A DNA stretch of 64,000 nucleotides from a gamma proteobacterium symbiont of Taylorina sp. Its GTDB lineage: Bacteria > Pseudomonadota > Gammaproteobacteria > GRL18. The first letter of the stretch is position 1; the number at the start of each line of letters is the position of its first letter. The stretch spans positions 1 through 64,000 of the forward strand of contig JAHXIV010000014.1 in assembly GCA_025655455.1 (NCBI GenBank). Reading direction: 5' to 3'. The notes beneath the pieces were generated by a model that was not told the origin of the DNA, did not search any database, and saw nothing but the letters and a program-made list of their open reading frames with translations. The position numbers were made by a program, and so were the translations under genes. Below are positions 1 through 9,528 of this stretch, in pieces.

Positions 1-478
1 TTTGTGATAAGCGTTGATAAAATTCTTTTACACGTCGTTTATTGACGCCAAAATCACTATAGCCGCTTCGAGAAGCTGAACGAATATGCAGTTTAAGATC
101 ACTATGATCAATTCTAATTTCAAAGTCATCTACAAACTTGAAAAAACTTGAAGTGAATGTGGCATGAAGGTAATCATTAATTTTGCTGTTATCCTGCACA
201 ATAATTTCTCCTCCCATCTCTATAATAATTTGCTTTGCTATATCGATAATCTGAGTTGATTTTTCTTTTGCAAAGTTGAAGGGGGGAATATATTGAGATA
301 TCTTGTCCGCATATTCTGTATTAATGCAATTTGGAGTATCCGGGCAGGCCTTTAAGTGATTGTAGTTGATTTGAGAAGGGCTGTTCAAAGCGATGTTTCC
401 TTTTAATGGTTGTTCTGCGCTGCAGCTGCTTATGGTTAATAAAAATAATAGTACTATTGTTAGCTTGGGATTTTTCAT
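1..478 (-). CDS. DUF1499 family lipoprotein (C-terminus cut by window edge)
   Basis: The minus-strand frame from an ATG at 476-478 stays open to the window edge, giving 159 residues without a stop. It begins with a lipoprotein signal (Lys-rich start, hydrophobic stretch, then ISSC with the lipid-accepting Cys at residue 19), so it is predicted to be anchored in a membrane. The body carries the DUF1499 hallmarks CPDTPNCI, FVDDFEIRI and IRSASRSGYSDFGVNKRRV. The function of DUF1499 is unknown; members are often lipoproteins in proteobacteria. No strong ribosome site is visible before the ATG, so the exact start is uncertain. The overlapping frame at 321-542 is a shadow: it lacks these motifs. 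Confidence 0.85.
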   Translation of the reverse strand, partial: MKNPKLTIVLLFLLTISSCSAEQPLKGNIALNSPSQINYNHLKACPDTPNCINTEYADKISQYIPPFNFAKEKSTQIIDIAKQIIIEMGGEIIVQDNSKINDYLHATFTSSFFKFVDDFEIRIDHSDLKLHIRSASRSGYSDFGVNKRRVKEFYQRLSQ

Positions 479-654
479 CTGCTGTCATTTTTAATGGATC
501 ATAAATTGATATAATAGCAAAAAATAATAGTAATAATAGCAAAAACTTAATTTTGTAAGTAACAATATTGACTTTTGTAACTTCCCATAAATGTTCTGCC
601 GGGTCAGTTTAAAGTGAGCGATAATATTGGTCTGAATAATTGCCGTTGTCAGGG

Positions 655-1542
655 CTAATTTTTTAGATTGAGCAGTAAATCAACCATTTTTTGTGCAGAA
701 TAAGACAAACTTCTGGTTTTGTGTATTACAATCCCCAGAGAACGCTGAGCAGTAAAATCCGCAAAATGAATACTGCTTAATGATTCATCCAGCATGGTTT
801 TGGGTAAAATACTCCAACCCAGTCCGACACTCACCATCATTTTGATGGTTTCCAAATAATTATTGGATAATTTGATTTGTAATTCAATATTTAATTTTTC
901 AAAGTAATGATCAATGAGTTCTCTGGTATAAGTGCCTTTTTCAGGCAGAATTGCAGGATATTGTGCCAGCTGATGTATTGTTGTGGATTTATTTTGTGAA
1001 TGACGGTTTTTTAGAATCGGATGCTGATTGTGAACCATAATACAGAGCGGATCAGACCAGATTTTTTTAACATTCAGACACTCAGAAGGTTTATTGGGTA
1101 AGGTGATGACTGCTAATTCAATTTCTGCTTTTTCAACAGCGCGGCAGGCGCTTTCTGAATCCATAAAGGCAAGATTGAGATCAACCTTTGGATATTTGCT
1201 GACATAATCTTTTAACAGCGGAGGAAGATGATGCAAGCCAATATGATGGCTGGTAGCCATTAATAATTCACCTGAAATGATCCCCTCAATTTTTGCCAGA
1301 ATATTTTTACTGTTTTTCAGTTCATCAATAATACGCCGGGCAGAGGGTAAAAATAACCGTCCTGCCTCGGTCAGGATAATTTTTTTCCGGAGTCGATCAA
1401 ATAATTGGCTGTTTAATTCTGCTTCCAATGAGGATATGCGTTTGCTGATGGCCGGCTGAGTTAAGAACATTTCTTCAGCAGCCAAGGAAAAAGACTGTTT
1501 TTTTGCCACCATCAAAAATGTTTCAATTGAAGGAATGTCCAT
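655..1542 (-). CDS. LysR-family transcriptional regulator, divergent from leuC
   Basis: A 295-residue LysR-type regulator. The N-terminal winged helix-turn-helix is clear (IETFLMVAKKQSFSLAAEEM, then TQPAISKRISSLEAEL), followed by the LTTR substrate-binding fold (GELLMATSHHIGLHHLPPLL; VGLGWSILP). An in-frame ATG at 1591-1593 would add 17 residues, but the ATG at 1540-1542 is preceded by AAAGGA at suitable spacing and starts right before the HTH, so I prefer it. The gene diverges from leuC, an arrangement conserved in Pseudomonas-type genomes, so control of the leu genes is a reasonable inference; the effector is unknown. A 12-bp inverted repeat lies between the two genes. Confidence 0.92.
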   Translation of the reverse strand: MDIPSIETFLMVAKKQSFSLAAEEMFLTQPAISKRISSLEAELNSQLFDRLRKKIILTEAGRLFLPSARRIIDELKNSKNILAKIEGIISGELLMATSHHIGLHHLPPLLKDYVSKYPKVDLNLAFMDSESACRAVEKAEIELAVITLPNKPSECLNVKKIWSDPLCIMVHNQHPILKNRHSQNKSTTIHQLAQYPAILPEKGTYTRELIDHYFEKLNIELQIKLSNNYLETIKMMVSVGLGWSILPKTMLDESLSSIHFADFTAQRSLGIVIHKTRSLSYSAQKMVDLLLNLKN

Positions 1543-1618
1543 AAGTTCTATCCTTTCATTGCGATTATTTTGGGAGAAGTTTTGTATAAACAATATTGTA
1601 TAACAAAAAGTTATGCAA

Positions 1619-1665
1619 AATATAAAATAATTGAATTTGAGTTATTTTATATTAAATATTATGAT
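1619..1665 (+). promoter_or_regulatory. Probable operator and leuC promoter in the lysR-leuC gap
   Basis: A perfect inverted repeat with 12-bp arms (AATATAAAATAA at 1619-1630, TTATTTTATATT at 1642-1653) surrounds an 11-bp centre. A possible -35 TTGAGT (1637-1642) overlaps the right arm and is followed after 17 bp by TATGAT (1660-1665). Placement between a LysR gene and its divergent target fits an autoregulatory LysR site. The sites are predicted by pattern only. Confidence 0.5.
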
Positions 1666-1702
1666 AGGTGCAAGTGATAGATTATAGATAGTGGAGAAGG
1701 AT

Positions 1703-3115
1703 ATGAGTAATGATAATGCACAAACATTATATGATAAATTATGGAATAGCCATATTGTGCGTGAAAATGAGAATGGCACCTCATTATTGTATATTGATCG
1801 TCAATTAATTCATGAAGTGACCTCGCCGCAGGCATTTGAGGGGCTTAGAATTGCACATCGCAAGCCTTGGAAATTATCAGCCAATTTAGCGACACCGGAT
1901 CATAATGTACCGACTAATCATCGTGCAAAGGGTATTATTGATCCTGTGTCAAAACTGCAGGTTGATACACTGGATCAAAACTGTGATTATTTTAATATTA
2001 CTGAATTTAAAATGGATGATATTCGTCAGGGTATTGTGCATGTTATCAGTCCGGAACAGGGTGCCACCTTACCTGCCATGACCCTGGTTTGTGGTGATTC
2101 ACATACTTCAACTCATGGCGCTTTCGGCACCCTGGCTTTTGGTATTGGAACTTCTGAAGTTGAACATGTGCTGGCAACACAATGCCTGATCCAGAAAAAA
2201 TCAAAAAATATGCTGATACAGGTTGATGGCTGCTTAAATCCCGGGGTCACAGCAAAAGATGTTATTCTGACTATTATTGGTGAAATAGGAACGGCTGGCG
2301 GTACAGGTTATGCTATTGAGTTTGCAGGGGAAGCTATTCGTTCTCTTTCGATGGAAGGTCGTATGACTATATCAAATATGGCTATTGAGGCTGGTGCACG
2401 AGCAGGTATGATTGCTGTGGATGATACAACAATAAACTATGTCAAAAACAGACCCTATTCCCCGAAGGCAGAAGTATGGGATCAAGCGGTTGCCTACTGG
2501 CAGAATTTTTATAGTGATGCCGATGCACACTTTGATAAAGTGGTTACTCTTCGGGCAGAAGAAATTAAGCCTCAGGTAAGCTGGGGAACTTCTCCTGAGA
2601 TGACTATGGCTATTGATGAAATGATCCCGGATCCTGCTGCTGAATCAGATCCTGTTAAACAGGCTGGAATGCAGGCCGCATTGAACTATATGGGCTTAAC
2701 TGCCGGTACAGCGATTAATGCAGTGACAGTTGATGTTGTCTTTATTGGTTCCTGTACTAACTCCCGTATTGAAGACATGCGTGCTGCTGCTGCCATCGCA
2801 AAGGGAAAACAGGTGGCTGATAATATTAAACAGGCACTGGTGGTTCCCGGCTCAGGTCTGATTAAACAGCAGGCTGAACAGGAAGGTCTGGATAAGATTT
2901 TTATAGAAGCCGGTTTTGAATGGCGTGATCCCGGCTGTTCCATGTGTCTGGCAATGAATGCTGATCGGCTTGAAGCAGGGGAGCGCTGCGCCTCTACTTC
3001 TAATCGAAATTTTGAAGGTCGGCAGGGTCAGGGAGGAAGAACTCATCTTGTCAGTCCAGCTATGGCAGCGGCTGCAGCGATTAAAGGTCATTTTGTTAAT
3101 ATTAATGAGTTGTGA
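1703..3115 (+). CDS. leuC: 3-isopropylmalate dehydratase large subunit
   Basis: LeuC of the aconitase family: with LeuD it isomerises 2-isopropylmalate to 3-isopropylmalate in leucine synthesis. At 470 residues it has the usual length. Visible signatures are TPDHNVPT, the substrate loop [12 protein letters not shown], and three Cys ligands of the 4Fe-4S cluster: GSCTNSR (Cys351) and GCSMC (Cys412, Cys415). A GTG at 1691 would add four residues, but GGAGAAGG at 1693-1700 places the ribosome site before the ATG at 1703. leuD follows after 27 bp, so the two subunits are very likely co-transcribed. Confidence 0.97.
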   Translation: MSNDNAQTLYDKLWNSHIVRENENGTSLLYIDRQLIHEVTSPQAFEGLRIAHRKPWKLSANLATPDHNVPTNHRAKGIIDPVSKLQVDTLDQNCDYFNITEFKMDDIRQGIVHVISPEQGATLPAMTLVCGDSHTSTHGAFGTLAFGIGTSEVEHVLATQCLIQKKSKNMLIQVDGCLNPGVTAKDVILTIIGEIGTAGGTGYAIEFAGEAIRSLSMEGRMTISNMAIEAGARAGMIAVDDTTINYVKNRPYSPKAEVWDQAVAYWQNFYSDADAHFDKVVTLRAEEIKPQVSWGTSPEMTMAIDEMIPDPAAESDPVKQAGMQAALNYMGLTAGTAINAVTVDVVFIGSCTNSRIEDMRAAAAIAKGKQVADNIKQALVVPGSGLIKQQAEQEGLDKIFIEAGFEWRDPGCSMCLAMNADRLEAGERCASTSNRNFEGRQGQGGRTHLVSPAMAAAAAIKGHFVNINEL

Positions 3116-3142
3116 GACTTCAGAAGGAATAAGGAACAAATA

Positions 3143-3787
3143 ATGGAAAAATTGACAAAAATTACTGCAATCAGCTTACCTTTAGATCGGGCTAATGTGG
3201 ATACAGATGCCATTATCCCGAAGCAGTTTTTGAAATCCATCAAACGCAGCGGTTTTGGACCCAACTTATTTGATGAATGGCGTTATCTGGATCAGGGAGA
3301 GCCGGGTATGGATAATACTAAACGCCCGCTTAATTATGATTTTGTGTTAAACCAGCCCCGTTATCAGGGGGCTGAAATTTTACTGGCAAGAGATAATTTT
3401 GGCTGTGGTTCATCACGTGAACATGCGCCCTGGGCTTTGGAAGATTTTGGTATTCGGGTTATTATTGCCCCTGGTTTTGCAGATATTTTTTATAATAATT
3501 GTTTTAAAAATGGTCTGTTACCCATTGTTCTGGAAGAAAAAATAGTTGATCATTTGTTTGATTTGACACAATCCAATGAAGGTTTTCAACTTATTATTGA
3601 CCTCGAAAAACAAAAAATTCAATCAGGAATTGGTTTTCCTGCAGTGGATATTGATTTTGAACTGGATGAATTTCGACGTCATTGTTTATTAGAAGGTTTG
3701 GATGAAATTGGTTTGACCATGGCACATGCAAACGATATTCGTGCTTATGAGAAAAGTAAAAAAGAAGTTACTCCATGGTTATATTAA
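3143..3787 (+). CDS. leuD: 3-isopropylmalate dehydratase small subunit
   Basis: The swivel-domain subunit of isopropylmalate isomerase, 214 residues, the usual size. The family motifs [14 protein letters not shown] near the N-terminus and [20 protein letters not shown] near residue 85 (substrate-recognition loop) are intact. The ATG is preceded by AAGGA at good spacing. It forms a complex with LeuC. It is followed by a 61-bp gap with a small palindrome before leuB. Confidence 0.97.
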   Translation: MEKLTKITAISLPLDRANVDTDAIIPKQFLKSIKRSGFGPNLFDEWRYLDQGEPGMDNTKRPLNYDFVLNQPRYQGAEILLARDNFGCGSSREHAPWALEDFGIRVIIAPGFADIFYNNCFKNGLLPIVLEEKIVDHLFDLTQSNEGFQLIIDLEKQKIQSGIGFPAVDIDFELDEFRRHCLLEGLDEIGLTMAHANDIRAYEKSKKEVTPWLY

Positions 3788-3789
3788 TT

Positions 3790-3808
3790 TATTAACAATA
3801 AGTTAATA
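3790..3808 (+). other. Small palindrome between leuD and leuB
   Basis: TATTAAC (3790-3796) and GTTAATA (3802-3808) form a 7-bp perfect inverted repeat around five bases. It is AT-only apart from one pair and lacks a following T-run, so it may be a processing or protein site rather than a terminator. Confidence 0.3.
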
Positions 3809-3848
3809 TAATATGTTAAAGTGTTATCTAGAAAAATAAAGGTGTGAA

Positions 3849-4928
3849 ATGAGTAAAAAAATTGCGGTTTTAGCAGGTGATGGGATTGGTGTCGAGATTG
3901 TTGCACAAGCGGTAAAAGTATTAAATTGCCTCAACAAAGACTTTGCATTAAATATTGAAATGGAAGAGGCTCTGGTGGGTGGTACGGCTTACGATGATTC
4001 AGGCTCACCACTACCGGAATCCACTTTAAAACTGGCAAAAGAATCTGATGCGGTTTTGCTTGGTGCTGTTGGCGGCTATAAATGGGAATCCCTGGATATT
4101 GCAGTGCGCCCTGAAAAAGGCCTGCTGGGGCTACGCTCAGAATTAGAGCTTTTTGCTAATTTACGTCCTGCTATTTTATATCCACAATTGGCACATGCTT
4201 CCACACTGAAAGAAGAAGTCGTTTCAGGTCTTGATATTATGATTGTACGTGAGCTGACCGGAGGTATTTATTTTGGCCAGCCCAGGGGAATAAAAACTTT
4301 AGAAAATAATGAAAAACAAGGCTTTAATACTCTTGTCTATAAAGAATCTGAAATTGAACGTATTGCACATGTTGCGTTTGAAACGGCAATGAAACGGGAC
4401 AGACGTCTTTGTTCAGTCGACAAGGCAAATGTGCTAGAATGTACTGAATTATGGCGTGAAGTTGTTGCACGGGTGAGTAAGGATTATCCGGCGGTAGAAT
4501 TAAGTCATATGTATGTTGATAATGCAGCAATGCAATTGGTTCGCGCCCCCAAACAATTTGATGTGATGGTGACGACCAATATGTTTGGTGATATCCTGTC
4601 TGATTGTGCGGCAATGCTGACGGGGTCAATCGGTATGCTGCCTTCAGCCTCCATGGACAAAAATCAGAAAGGGATGTATGAGCCTATACATGGTTCAGCA
4701 CCCGATATTTCAGGACAGGATTTAGCCAACCCGTTGGCAACAATTTTATCAGTTGCCATGATGTTACGTTATTCTCTTGGGGAAGAAGCACTGGCGATTA
4801 AAGTGGAACAGGCTGTTGAAAAAGTTCTGGATCAGAATCTGAGAACCCCCGATATCTGTACGGATACTGATACAAAAATCGGCACCGAGGCTATGGGTGA
4901 TGCAGTTGTTGCTGCATTAAGAACATAA
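3849..4928 (+). CDS. leuB: 3-isopropylmalate dehydrogenase
   Basis: LeuB oxidatively decarboxylates 3-isopropylmalate with NAD+, the third leucine-specific step. At 359 residues it matches the family. Visible motifs include the N-terminal [20 protein letters not shown], the substrate arginines in [25 protein letters not shown], and the metal and cofactor region NMFGDILSD followed by [10 protein letters not shown]. It sits downstream of leuCD on the same strand; leuA is not in the window. Confidence 0.97.
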   Translation: MSKKIAVLAGDGIGVEIVAQAVKVLNCLNKDFALNIEMEEALVGGTAYDDSGSPLPESTLKLAKESDAVLLGAVGGYKWESLDIAVRPEKGLLGLRSELELFANLRPAILYPQLAHASTLKEEVVSGLDIMIVRELTGGIYFGQPRGIKTLENNEKQGFNTLVYKESEIERIAHVAFETAMKRDRRLCSVDKANVLECTELWREVVARVSKDYPAVELSHMYVDNAAMQLVRAPKQFDVMVTTNMFGDILSDCAAMLTGSIGMLPSASMDKNQKGMYEPIHGSAPDISGQDLANPLATILSVAMMLRYSLGEEALAIKVEQAVEKVLDQNLRTPDICTDTDTKIGTEAMGDAVVAALRT

Positions 4929-4941
4929 GCTTATTTTAACA

Positions 4942-4961
4942 GGGGCGGAGATTCCGACCCC
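4942..4961 (+). other. GC-rich hairpin between leuB and asd
   Basis: GGGGCGGA (4942-4949) can pair with TCCG-A-CCCC (4953-4961) as an eight-pair stem with one bulged A and a three-base loop. No T-run follows, so it is a weak terminator candidate; it may mark a transcript boundary or processing site between leuB and asd. Confidence 0.35.
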
Positions 4962-5008
4962 ATACTGATTATATGATTTAAAGAAACTCAAGTTGAAGAG
5001 AAATAATA

Positions 5009-6031
5009 ATGACAAAAGAATATGATGTTGCGGTGGTAGGTGCTACAGGTGCTGTTGGTGAAACAATGATGGCTATTCTCGAGGAGCGTGACTTCCCGGT
5101 AAGAAACTTGTATCCATTGGCCAGTGCTCGTTCTGCAGGAAGTAAAATTCAATTTAAAGGCAAGCATTATACAGTTCAGGATCTGAGTGAATTTGATTTT
5201 TCACAAGCACAAATCGGATTATTTTCCGCAGGAGGAAGTATTTCTGAGGCCTATGCACCTAATGCTGCAGCAAGTGGTTGTGTGGTTATCGACAATACTG
5301 CTCATTTCCGTTATGACGATGATGTTCCTCTTGTCGTACCTGAAGTCAATCCACATGCTATTGCCCGTTATAAAGAACGGGGTATTATTGCTAATCCGAA
5401 TTGTTCTACGATTCAAATGCTGGTTGCTTTAAAACCGATTTATGATGCAGTTGGAATTGAGCGCATTAATGTGTGTACTTATCAGGCTGTTTCTGGAACA
5501 GGTAAAAATGCCATTGAAGAATTAGCGACACAAACGGCAAATATTCTTAATGCTAAAGAAGTCAAGGCTGAAGTTTATCCCAAACAAATTGCTTTTAATG
5601 CCTTACCGCAAATAGATGTATTTAAGGATAATGGCTATACTAAAGAAGAAATGAAAATGGTATGGGAAACCAATAAAATTTTTGAAGATGATTCGATACT
5701 GGTCAACCCGACAGCAGTAAGAATTCCTGTTTTTTATGGTCATTCTGAAGCTTTACATATTGAAACCAGAGAAAAAATCAGCACTGAAAAAGCAACTGAA
5801 TTATTGCAGAATTTTGAGGGTATTGAAGTTCTGGATGATAGATGTGATGGTGGTTATGCAACTGCCGTGACAGAAGGTGCCACTACCGATCCGGTTTATG
5901 TCAGTCGTATTCGTGAAGATATCTCCCATCCAAGAGGATTGGATATGTGGGTAGTTGCGGATAATGTTCGTAAGGGGGCTGCCTTAAATAGCGTTCAAAT
6001 TGCAGAAATTTTAATTAAAGATTATCTATAA
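5009..6031 (+). CDS. asd: Aspartate-semialdehyde dehydrogenase
   Basis: Reduces aspartyl phosphate to aspartate semialdehyde with NADPH, feeding lysine, diaminopimelate, threonine and methionine synthesis. The Rossmann start VAVVGATGAVGETMM, LFSAGGSISE, and the active-site motif NPNCSTIQM (Cys132) are present; GGYATAVTEGATTDPVYVSRIRED near residue 290 is typical. At 340 residues it is full length. The leuCDB-asd-fimV order matches that of pseudomonads. Confidence 0.97.
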   Translation: MTKEYDVAVVGATGAVGETMMAILEERDFPVRNLYPLASARSAGSKIQFKGKHYTVQDLSEFDFSQAQIGLFSAGGSISEAYAPNAAASGCVVIDNTAHFRYDDDVPLVVPEVNPHAIARYKERGIIANPNCSTIQMLVALKPIYDAVGIERINVCTYQAVSGTGKNAIEELATQTANILNAKEVKAEVYPKQIAFNALPQIDVFKDNGYTKEEMKMVWETNKIFEDDSILVNPTAVRIPVFYGHSEALHIETREKISTEKATELLQNFEGIEVLDDRCDGGYATAVTEGATTDPVYVSRIREDISHPRGLDMWVVADNVRKGAALNSVQIAEILIKDYL

Positions 6032-6074
6032 TTAAGTAAAACAACTAAGTGAAACAGTGGAAAATGTGAATTAA

Positions 6075-6104
6075 TTGACAGGTTTTGTATTTATTGTCTA
6101 ATTA
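6075..6104 (+). promoter_or_regulatory. Putative promoter upstream of fimV
   Basis: A consensus -35 TTGACA (6075-6080) is followed after 18 bp by TAATTA (6099-6104). It lies in the 156-bp gap between asd and fimV, leaving a leader of about 80 bases. The rest of this gap is AT-rich and shows nothing else. Confidence 0.4.
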
Positions 6105-6187
6105 ATTGATATTTTCCTTGAGTTTTTCTATTTAACATAGTAAAAATAATGATAATAATATAATCAGTAATTTAAGGGAGTTAGCAA

Positions 6188-9100
6188 GTGCGGAAATCAA
6201 TCCTTGCGTGTACAGTGTCTTTACTCATGTCTCCAGTTGCGGCGTGGGCGTTAGGTATGGGGGATGTACAGGTTAATTCATCATTAAATCAGTCGCTTAA
6301 TGCTGAAATTAGAATACACTCCGCTTCTCAAAAAGATATTGAATCCTTGCGCATTGGATTAGCTTCTAAAGATGCATTTTTTCAGGCTGGAATGACCCGC
6401 AATCATCAACTCACAAAATTTAAATTTAATATCATACAAAGAGAGGGTAAAACCTATATTGCCATTACAACACATAAGCCCTTTAGAGAGCCGTATATTG
6501 AACTTTTAATTGAAGCTGAGTGGAATTCCGGACGCTTACTAAGAGAATATACCCTGCTTCTTGATCCCCCTGAATTTATTAATCGCGAGTCACTTCCTGT
6601 TAGAAATGCCGTTGTTGACAGTTCTGCAAAAATTAACCGTGCAGCAAAACAAGCTGATTATTCCTCTTCATCTATGGAATCATTATCTTATGGTCCGACA
6701 AAGCGTAATGACACCTTATGGTCTATTGCCAATAATATGGCTCCTCCAGGCATTTCTGTCAATCAAATGATGCTGGCTCTGTTAAGAGATAATCCTGAAG
6801 CATTTGTTAATAATAATATTAATGAGCTGAAAAAAGGTTATGTGCTACGCATTAAAAATCAGGCAGGTTTAACACAACTGGATCAATTATCTGCAACACA
6901 GGAAGTCAGACAACAATACCAGAGCTGGAAAGATATTAGAGAACAGGAAGTTTCAAATACCAATCTGGTTGATAGAGGGCAACGTACTGATGATGTCAAA
7001 AGTGATGGCAAACTTGAATTGCTGGCATCCGGTAGTTCAGATGACTCAGATAAAATTAATAAAGATGATGAACTCAATGATGAAGCCAAACAGATCAAAG
7101 AGAAGCTGGCTTTGTCTGTAGAGGCTGTTGATTCAGCAACAACAGAAAATCTTGAATTACGGGAGCGTATTAAAGAACTTGAGGCCATTCTAGCGACAAA
7201 ATCATCCCTTATAGAATTAAAAGATGAAAGTCTCGCAGCATTACAACGGCAGATAGAAGCAAAAGATCTGGATATTCCAGATGAGATTGTTAATGATTCT
7301 GAAATTTCAATGGTTGCGGATAATACTGAGACTCTCTACCCCGGACATACTGATCCTGCACTTGTATTAGCAGAAGTTGAGAGACTGGTTTTAGAAAAGC
7401 AAATGGCTGCAGAAGCGGCTAAAGTTGCAGAAGCAGCTAAAGTGCTTGAGGAGGCAGAACTTGCCAAAAAGGCTGAAGCGGAAAAAGCTGCGGCATTAGC
7501 AAAAAAAGCTCAGGAAAAACAAAAAATTATTGCTAAAAAGTCAGTCACCCCAGCGGCCAAACCCAAAGCTGAATTTTATGAAGAAATACCAGAGAAATTA
7601 CTTGGCGAGTATTTACCTTTTACTGCGGGAGGTTTAGGATTACTGGTTGTTTTGCTCATTGCTTTGAGATTTCGTGGTAAAGGCAAAGATGAAAATGATT
7701 TTGAAGAAAGCATTCTGGATAAAAATGGTGCAAAAAACACTGAAAATACTTTTACTGAAAGTATAACGACAACACCTGTTACAGATGATGTTAATAATGA
7801 TAATGAAACTTCCTTCCTGAGTGATTTTTCTTCTGAAAATACTGAAGCCCTGATGCCGGATGATACAGAAGCTGATCCATTATCCGAGGCTGATGTATTC
7901 ATGGTTTATGGTCGCTATCAGCAAGCTGAAGAATTTCTTAAAGATGTGATTATTAGTGAACCTCAGCGTATTGACTTCCAGATGAAACTTCTCGAAGTTT
8001 ATCTGGGTGATAATCAAAAAGATGCATTTATTACACAAGCTGTTCTGATTAAAGATTTAATAGAGCAAAACGATGAGAATATAGCTGTTTCATCTGACTG
8101 GATGACAGTAGAAAGCTGGGCAAAAAAATTAGATATTGATCTCAGTACTTCTGATGTTGATACTACTACTGCAGCCTCAGAATCAGAATCAGTTACAGAT
8201 ACTCCTTCGGAAGAAAATTTAACCGCTGAAAGTAGTGAGCAGGCTGATAATGAAGAATCTCTTGATGATACTTTAGATGAACAGCCTTTGGAAGCTGCTG
8301 AAAAATCACTTGATGACTCTCTTGATAAAGAGTCGGTTGAATCTTCCAGTATGGCAGAAGATGAAATAATTAGTGGAGAAACTGAACCAACAGCGGAAGA
8401 TGTGTTAGATGAACTGGAAGACTTTAATATGGATGAAGAGTTTTCCCTGGATATGGATGACCTGGATGATGAATCTTTTGATTTGGATTCATTTGATATG
8501 GATGATTTCAATTTAGAGGATGCTCTTGATCTTGATCTTGATGATAAGCTCGAAACATCTGTTGATGAAGAAATGCCTGCAGCTGATAATGAATCTCCTT
8601 CTGATTTGGATACAGAACAAACTCTGGAAATGGAAGATGAGATTAATATAGAAATCCCATCTGATGAAGAACTTAATGCAGAAGAAGAATTATCTCTGGA
8701 GCTGGATACAGAAGAGTCTCTGGAAGTAGAAGATGAGATTAATATAGAAATCCCATCTGATGAAGAAGTTAATACAGAAGATGAATTGTCTTTGGAGCTG
8801 GATACAGAAGAGTCTCTGGAAATAGAAGATGAGATTGATATAGACATATCATCTGATGAAGAGCTTAATACAGAAGATGAATTGTCTCTGGAGCTGGATA
8901 CAGAAGAGTCCCTGGAAATAGAAGATGAGATTGATATAGACATATCATCTGATGAAGAGCTTAATATAGAAGATGAATTATCTCTGGAGCTGGATACAGA
9001 AGAGTCCCTGGAAATAGAAGATGAGATTGATATAGACATATCATCTGATGAAGAAGTTAATACAGTAGATGAATTATCTCTGGAGCTGGATACAGAAGAA

Positions 9101-9505
9101 TCTCTGGAAATAGAAGATAAGATTGATATAGACATATCATCTGATGAAGAGCTTAATACAGTAGATGAATTGTCTCTCGATTTGGATATAGATGATATCC
9201 GTGAACCTGAAAGTGAAATGGAATTGGAAGTACCGGCAGTTGATGTTGAATTAGTTGAACCTGATTCAGAAGACGAGGATATTCTTGAACTGGATGATGA
9301 TAGCTTTGATCTGGACACAAATAATGTTGAGGAAGAATTACCGGAAGAAAATGCAATGGATACCAAACTTGATCTGGCAAGAGCCTATATTGATATGGAA
9401 GACATTGACTCAGCCTCGGTTATTTTAACTGAAGTACTTGCAGAAGGGGATGATGATCAAAAATTTCAGGCCCAGGAATTGCAGGATAAAGCTAAAGCAA
9501 AATAA
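6188..9505 (+). CDS. fimV: FimV-like polar hub protein with acidic repeats
   Basis: A 1105-residue inner-membrane protein of the FimV/TspA family, which in pseudomonads organises type IV pili, the cell pole and c-di-GMP-linked motility. Order of parts: signal peptide (1-21), FimV N-terminal domain (about 22-130, ending in TLLLDPPEF), LysM-like peptidoglycan-binding segment (about 175-235), coiled coil and Ala/Glu/Lys-rich stretch, one membrane helix near 476-496, a very acidic cytoplasmic region including six 32-residue repeats (808-999), and the conserved FimV C-terminal TPR-like motif (TKLDLARAYIDMEDIDSASV). The start is GTG at 6188, preceded by GGGAG. It is well above the size of its second homologue at 52.3 kb. 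Confidence 0.93.
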   Translation: MRKSILACTVSLLMSPVAAWALGMGDVQVNSSLNQSLNAEIRIHSASQKDIESLRIGLASKDAFFQAGMTRNHQLTKFKFNIIQREGKTYIAITTHKPFREPYIELLIEAEWNSGRLLREYTLLLDPPEFINRESLPVRNAVVDSSAKINRAAKQADYSSSSMESLSYGPTKRNDTLWSIANNMAPPGISVNQMMLALLRDNPEAFVNNNINELKKGYVLRIKNQAGLTQLDQLSATQEVRQQYQSWKDIREQEVSNTNLVDRGQRTDDVKSDGKLELLASGSSDDSDKINKDDELNDEAKQIKEKLALSVEAVDSATTENLELRERIKELEAILATKSSLIELKDESLAALQRQIEAKDLDIPDEIVNDSEISMVADNTETLYPGHTDPALVLAEVERLVLEKQMAAEAAKVAEAAKVLEEAELAKKAEAEKAAALAKKAQEKQKIIAKKSVTPAAKPKAEFYEEIPEKLLGEYLPFTAGGLGLLVVLLIALRFRGKGKDENDFEESILDKNGAKNTENTFTESITTTPVTDDVNNDNETSFLSDFSSENTEALMPDDTEADPLSEADVFMVYGRYQQAEEFLKDVIISEPQRIDFQMKLLEVYLGDNQKDAFITQAVLIKDLIEQNDENIAVSSDWMTVESWAKKLDIDLSTSDVDTTTAASESESVTDTPSEENLTAESSEQADNEESLDDTLDEQPLEAAEKSLDDSLDKESVESSSMAEDEIISGETEPTAEDVLDELEDFNMDEEFSLDMDDLDDESFDLDSFDMDDFNLEDALDLDLDDKLETSVDEEMPAADNESPSDLDTEQTLEMEDEINIEIPSDEELNAEEELSLELDTEESLEVEDEINIEIPSDEEVNTEDELSLELDTEESLEIEDEIDIDISSDEELNTEDELSLELDTEESLEIEDEIDIDISSDEELNIEDELSLELDTEESLEIEDEIDIDISSDEEVNTVDELSLELDTEESLEIEDKIDIDISSDEELNTVDELSLDLDIDDIREPESEMELEVPAVDVELVEPDSEDEDILELDDDSFDLDTNNVEEELPEENAMDTKLDLARAYIDMEDIDSASVILTEVLAEGDDDQKFQAQELQDKAKAK
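8609..9184 (+). repeat. Six tandem 96-bp repeats inside fimV
   Basis: Exactly 576 bp, six copies of a 96-bp unit encoding 32 residues of the form DTEESLEIEDEIDIDISSDE plus EELNTEDELSLEL. Copies 3 to 5 are nearly identical in DNA while the outer copies have drifted (EINIEIP instead of EIDIDIS), the pattern expected when the centre of an array expanded recently. Repeat number is likely to vary between strains. Confidence 0.95.
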
Positions 9506-9528
9506 ATCTATAATCTGTTAGTTCTACT

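Noticed and set aside
321-542. 73-codon minus-strand frame at the left edge.
   Set aside because: It overlaps the DUF1499 lipoprotein in another frame; only the latter has family motifs and a signal sequence.
8609-9184. Regular repeats considered as a CRISPR array.
   Set aside because: Units abut without unique spacers and are coding in one frame; no cas genes in the window.
8014-9366. Long Ser-rich frame antisense to fimV (450 codons).
   Set aside because: It mirrors the acidic GAT/GAA repeats of fimV; composition is Ser/Ile only, no ribosome site, no domain.
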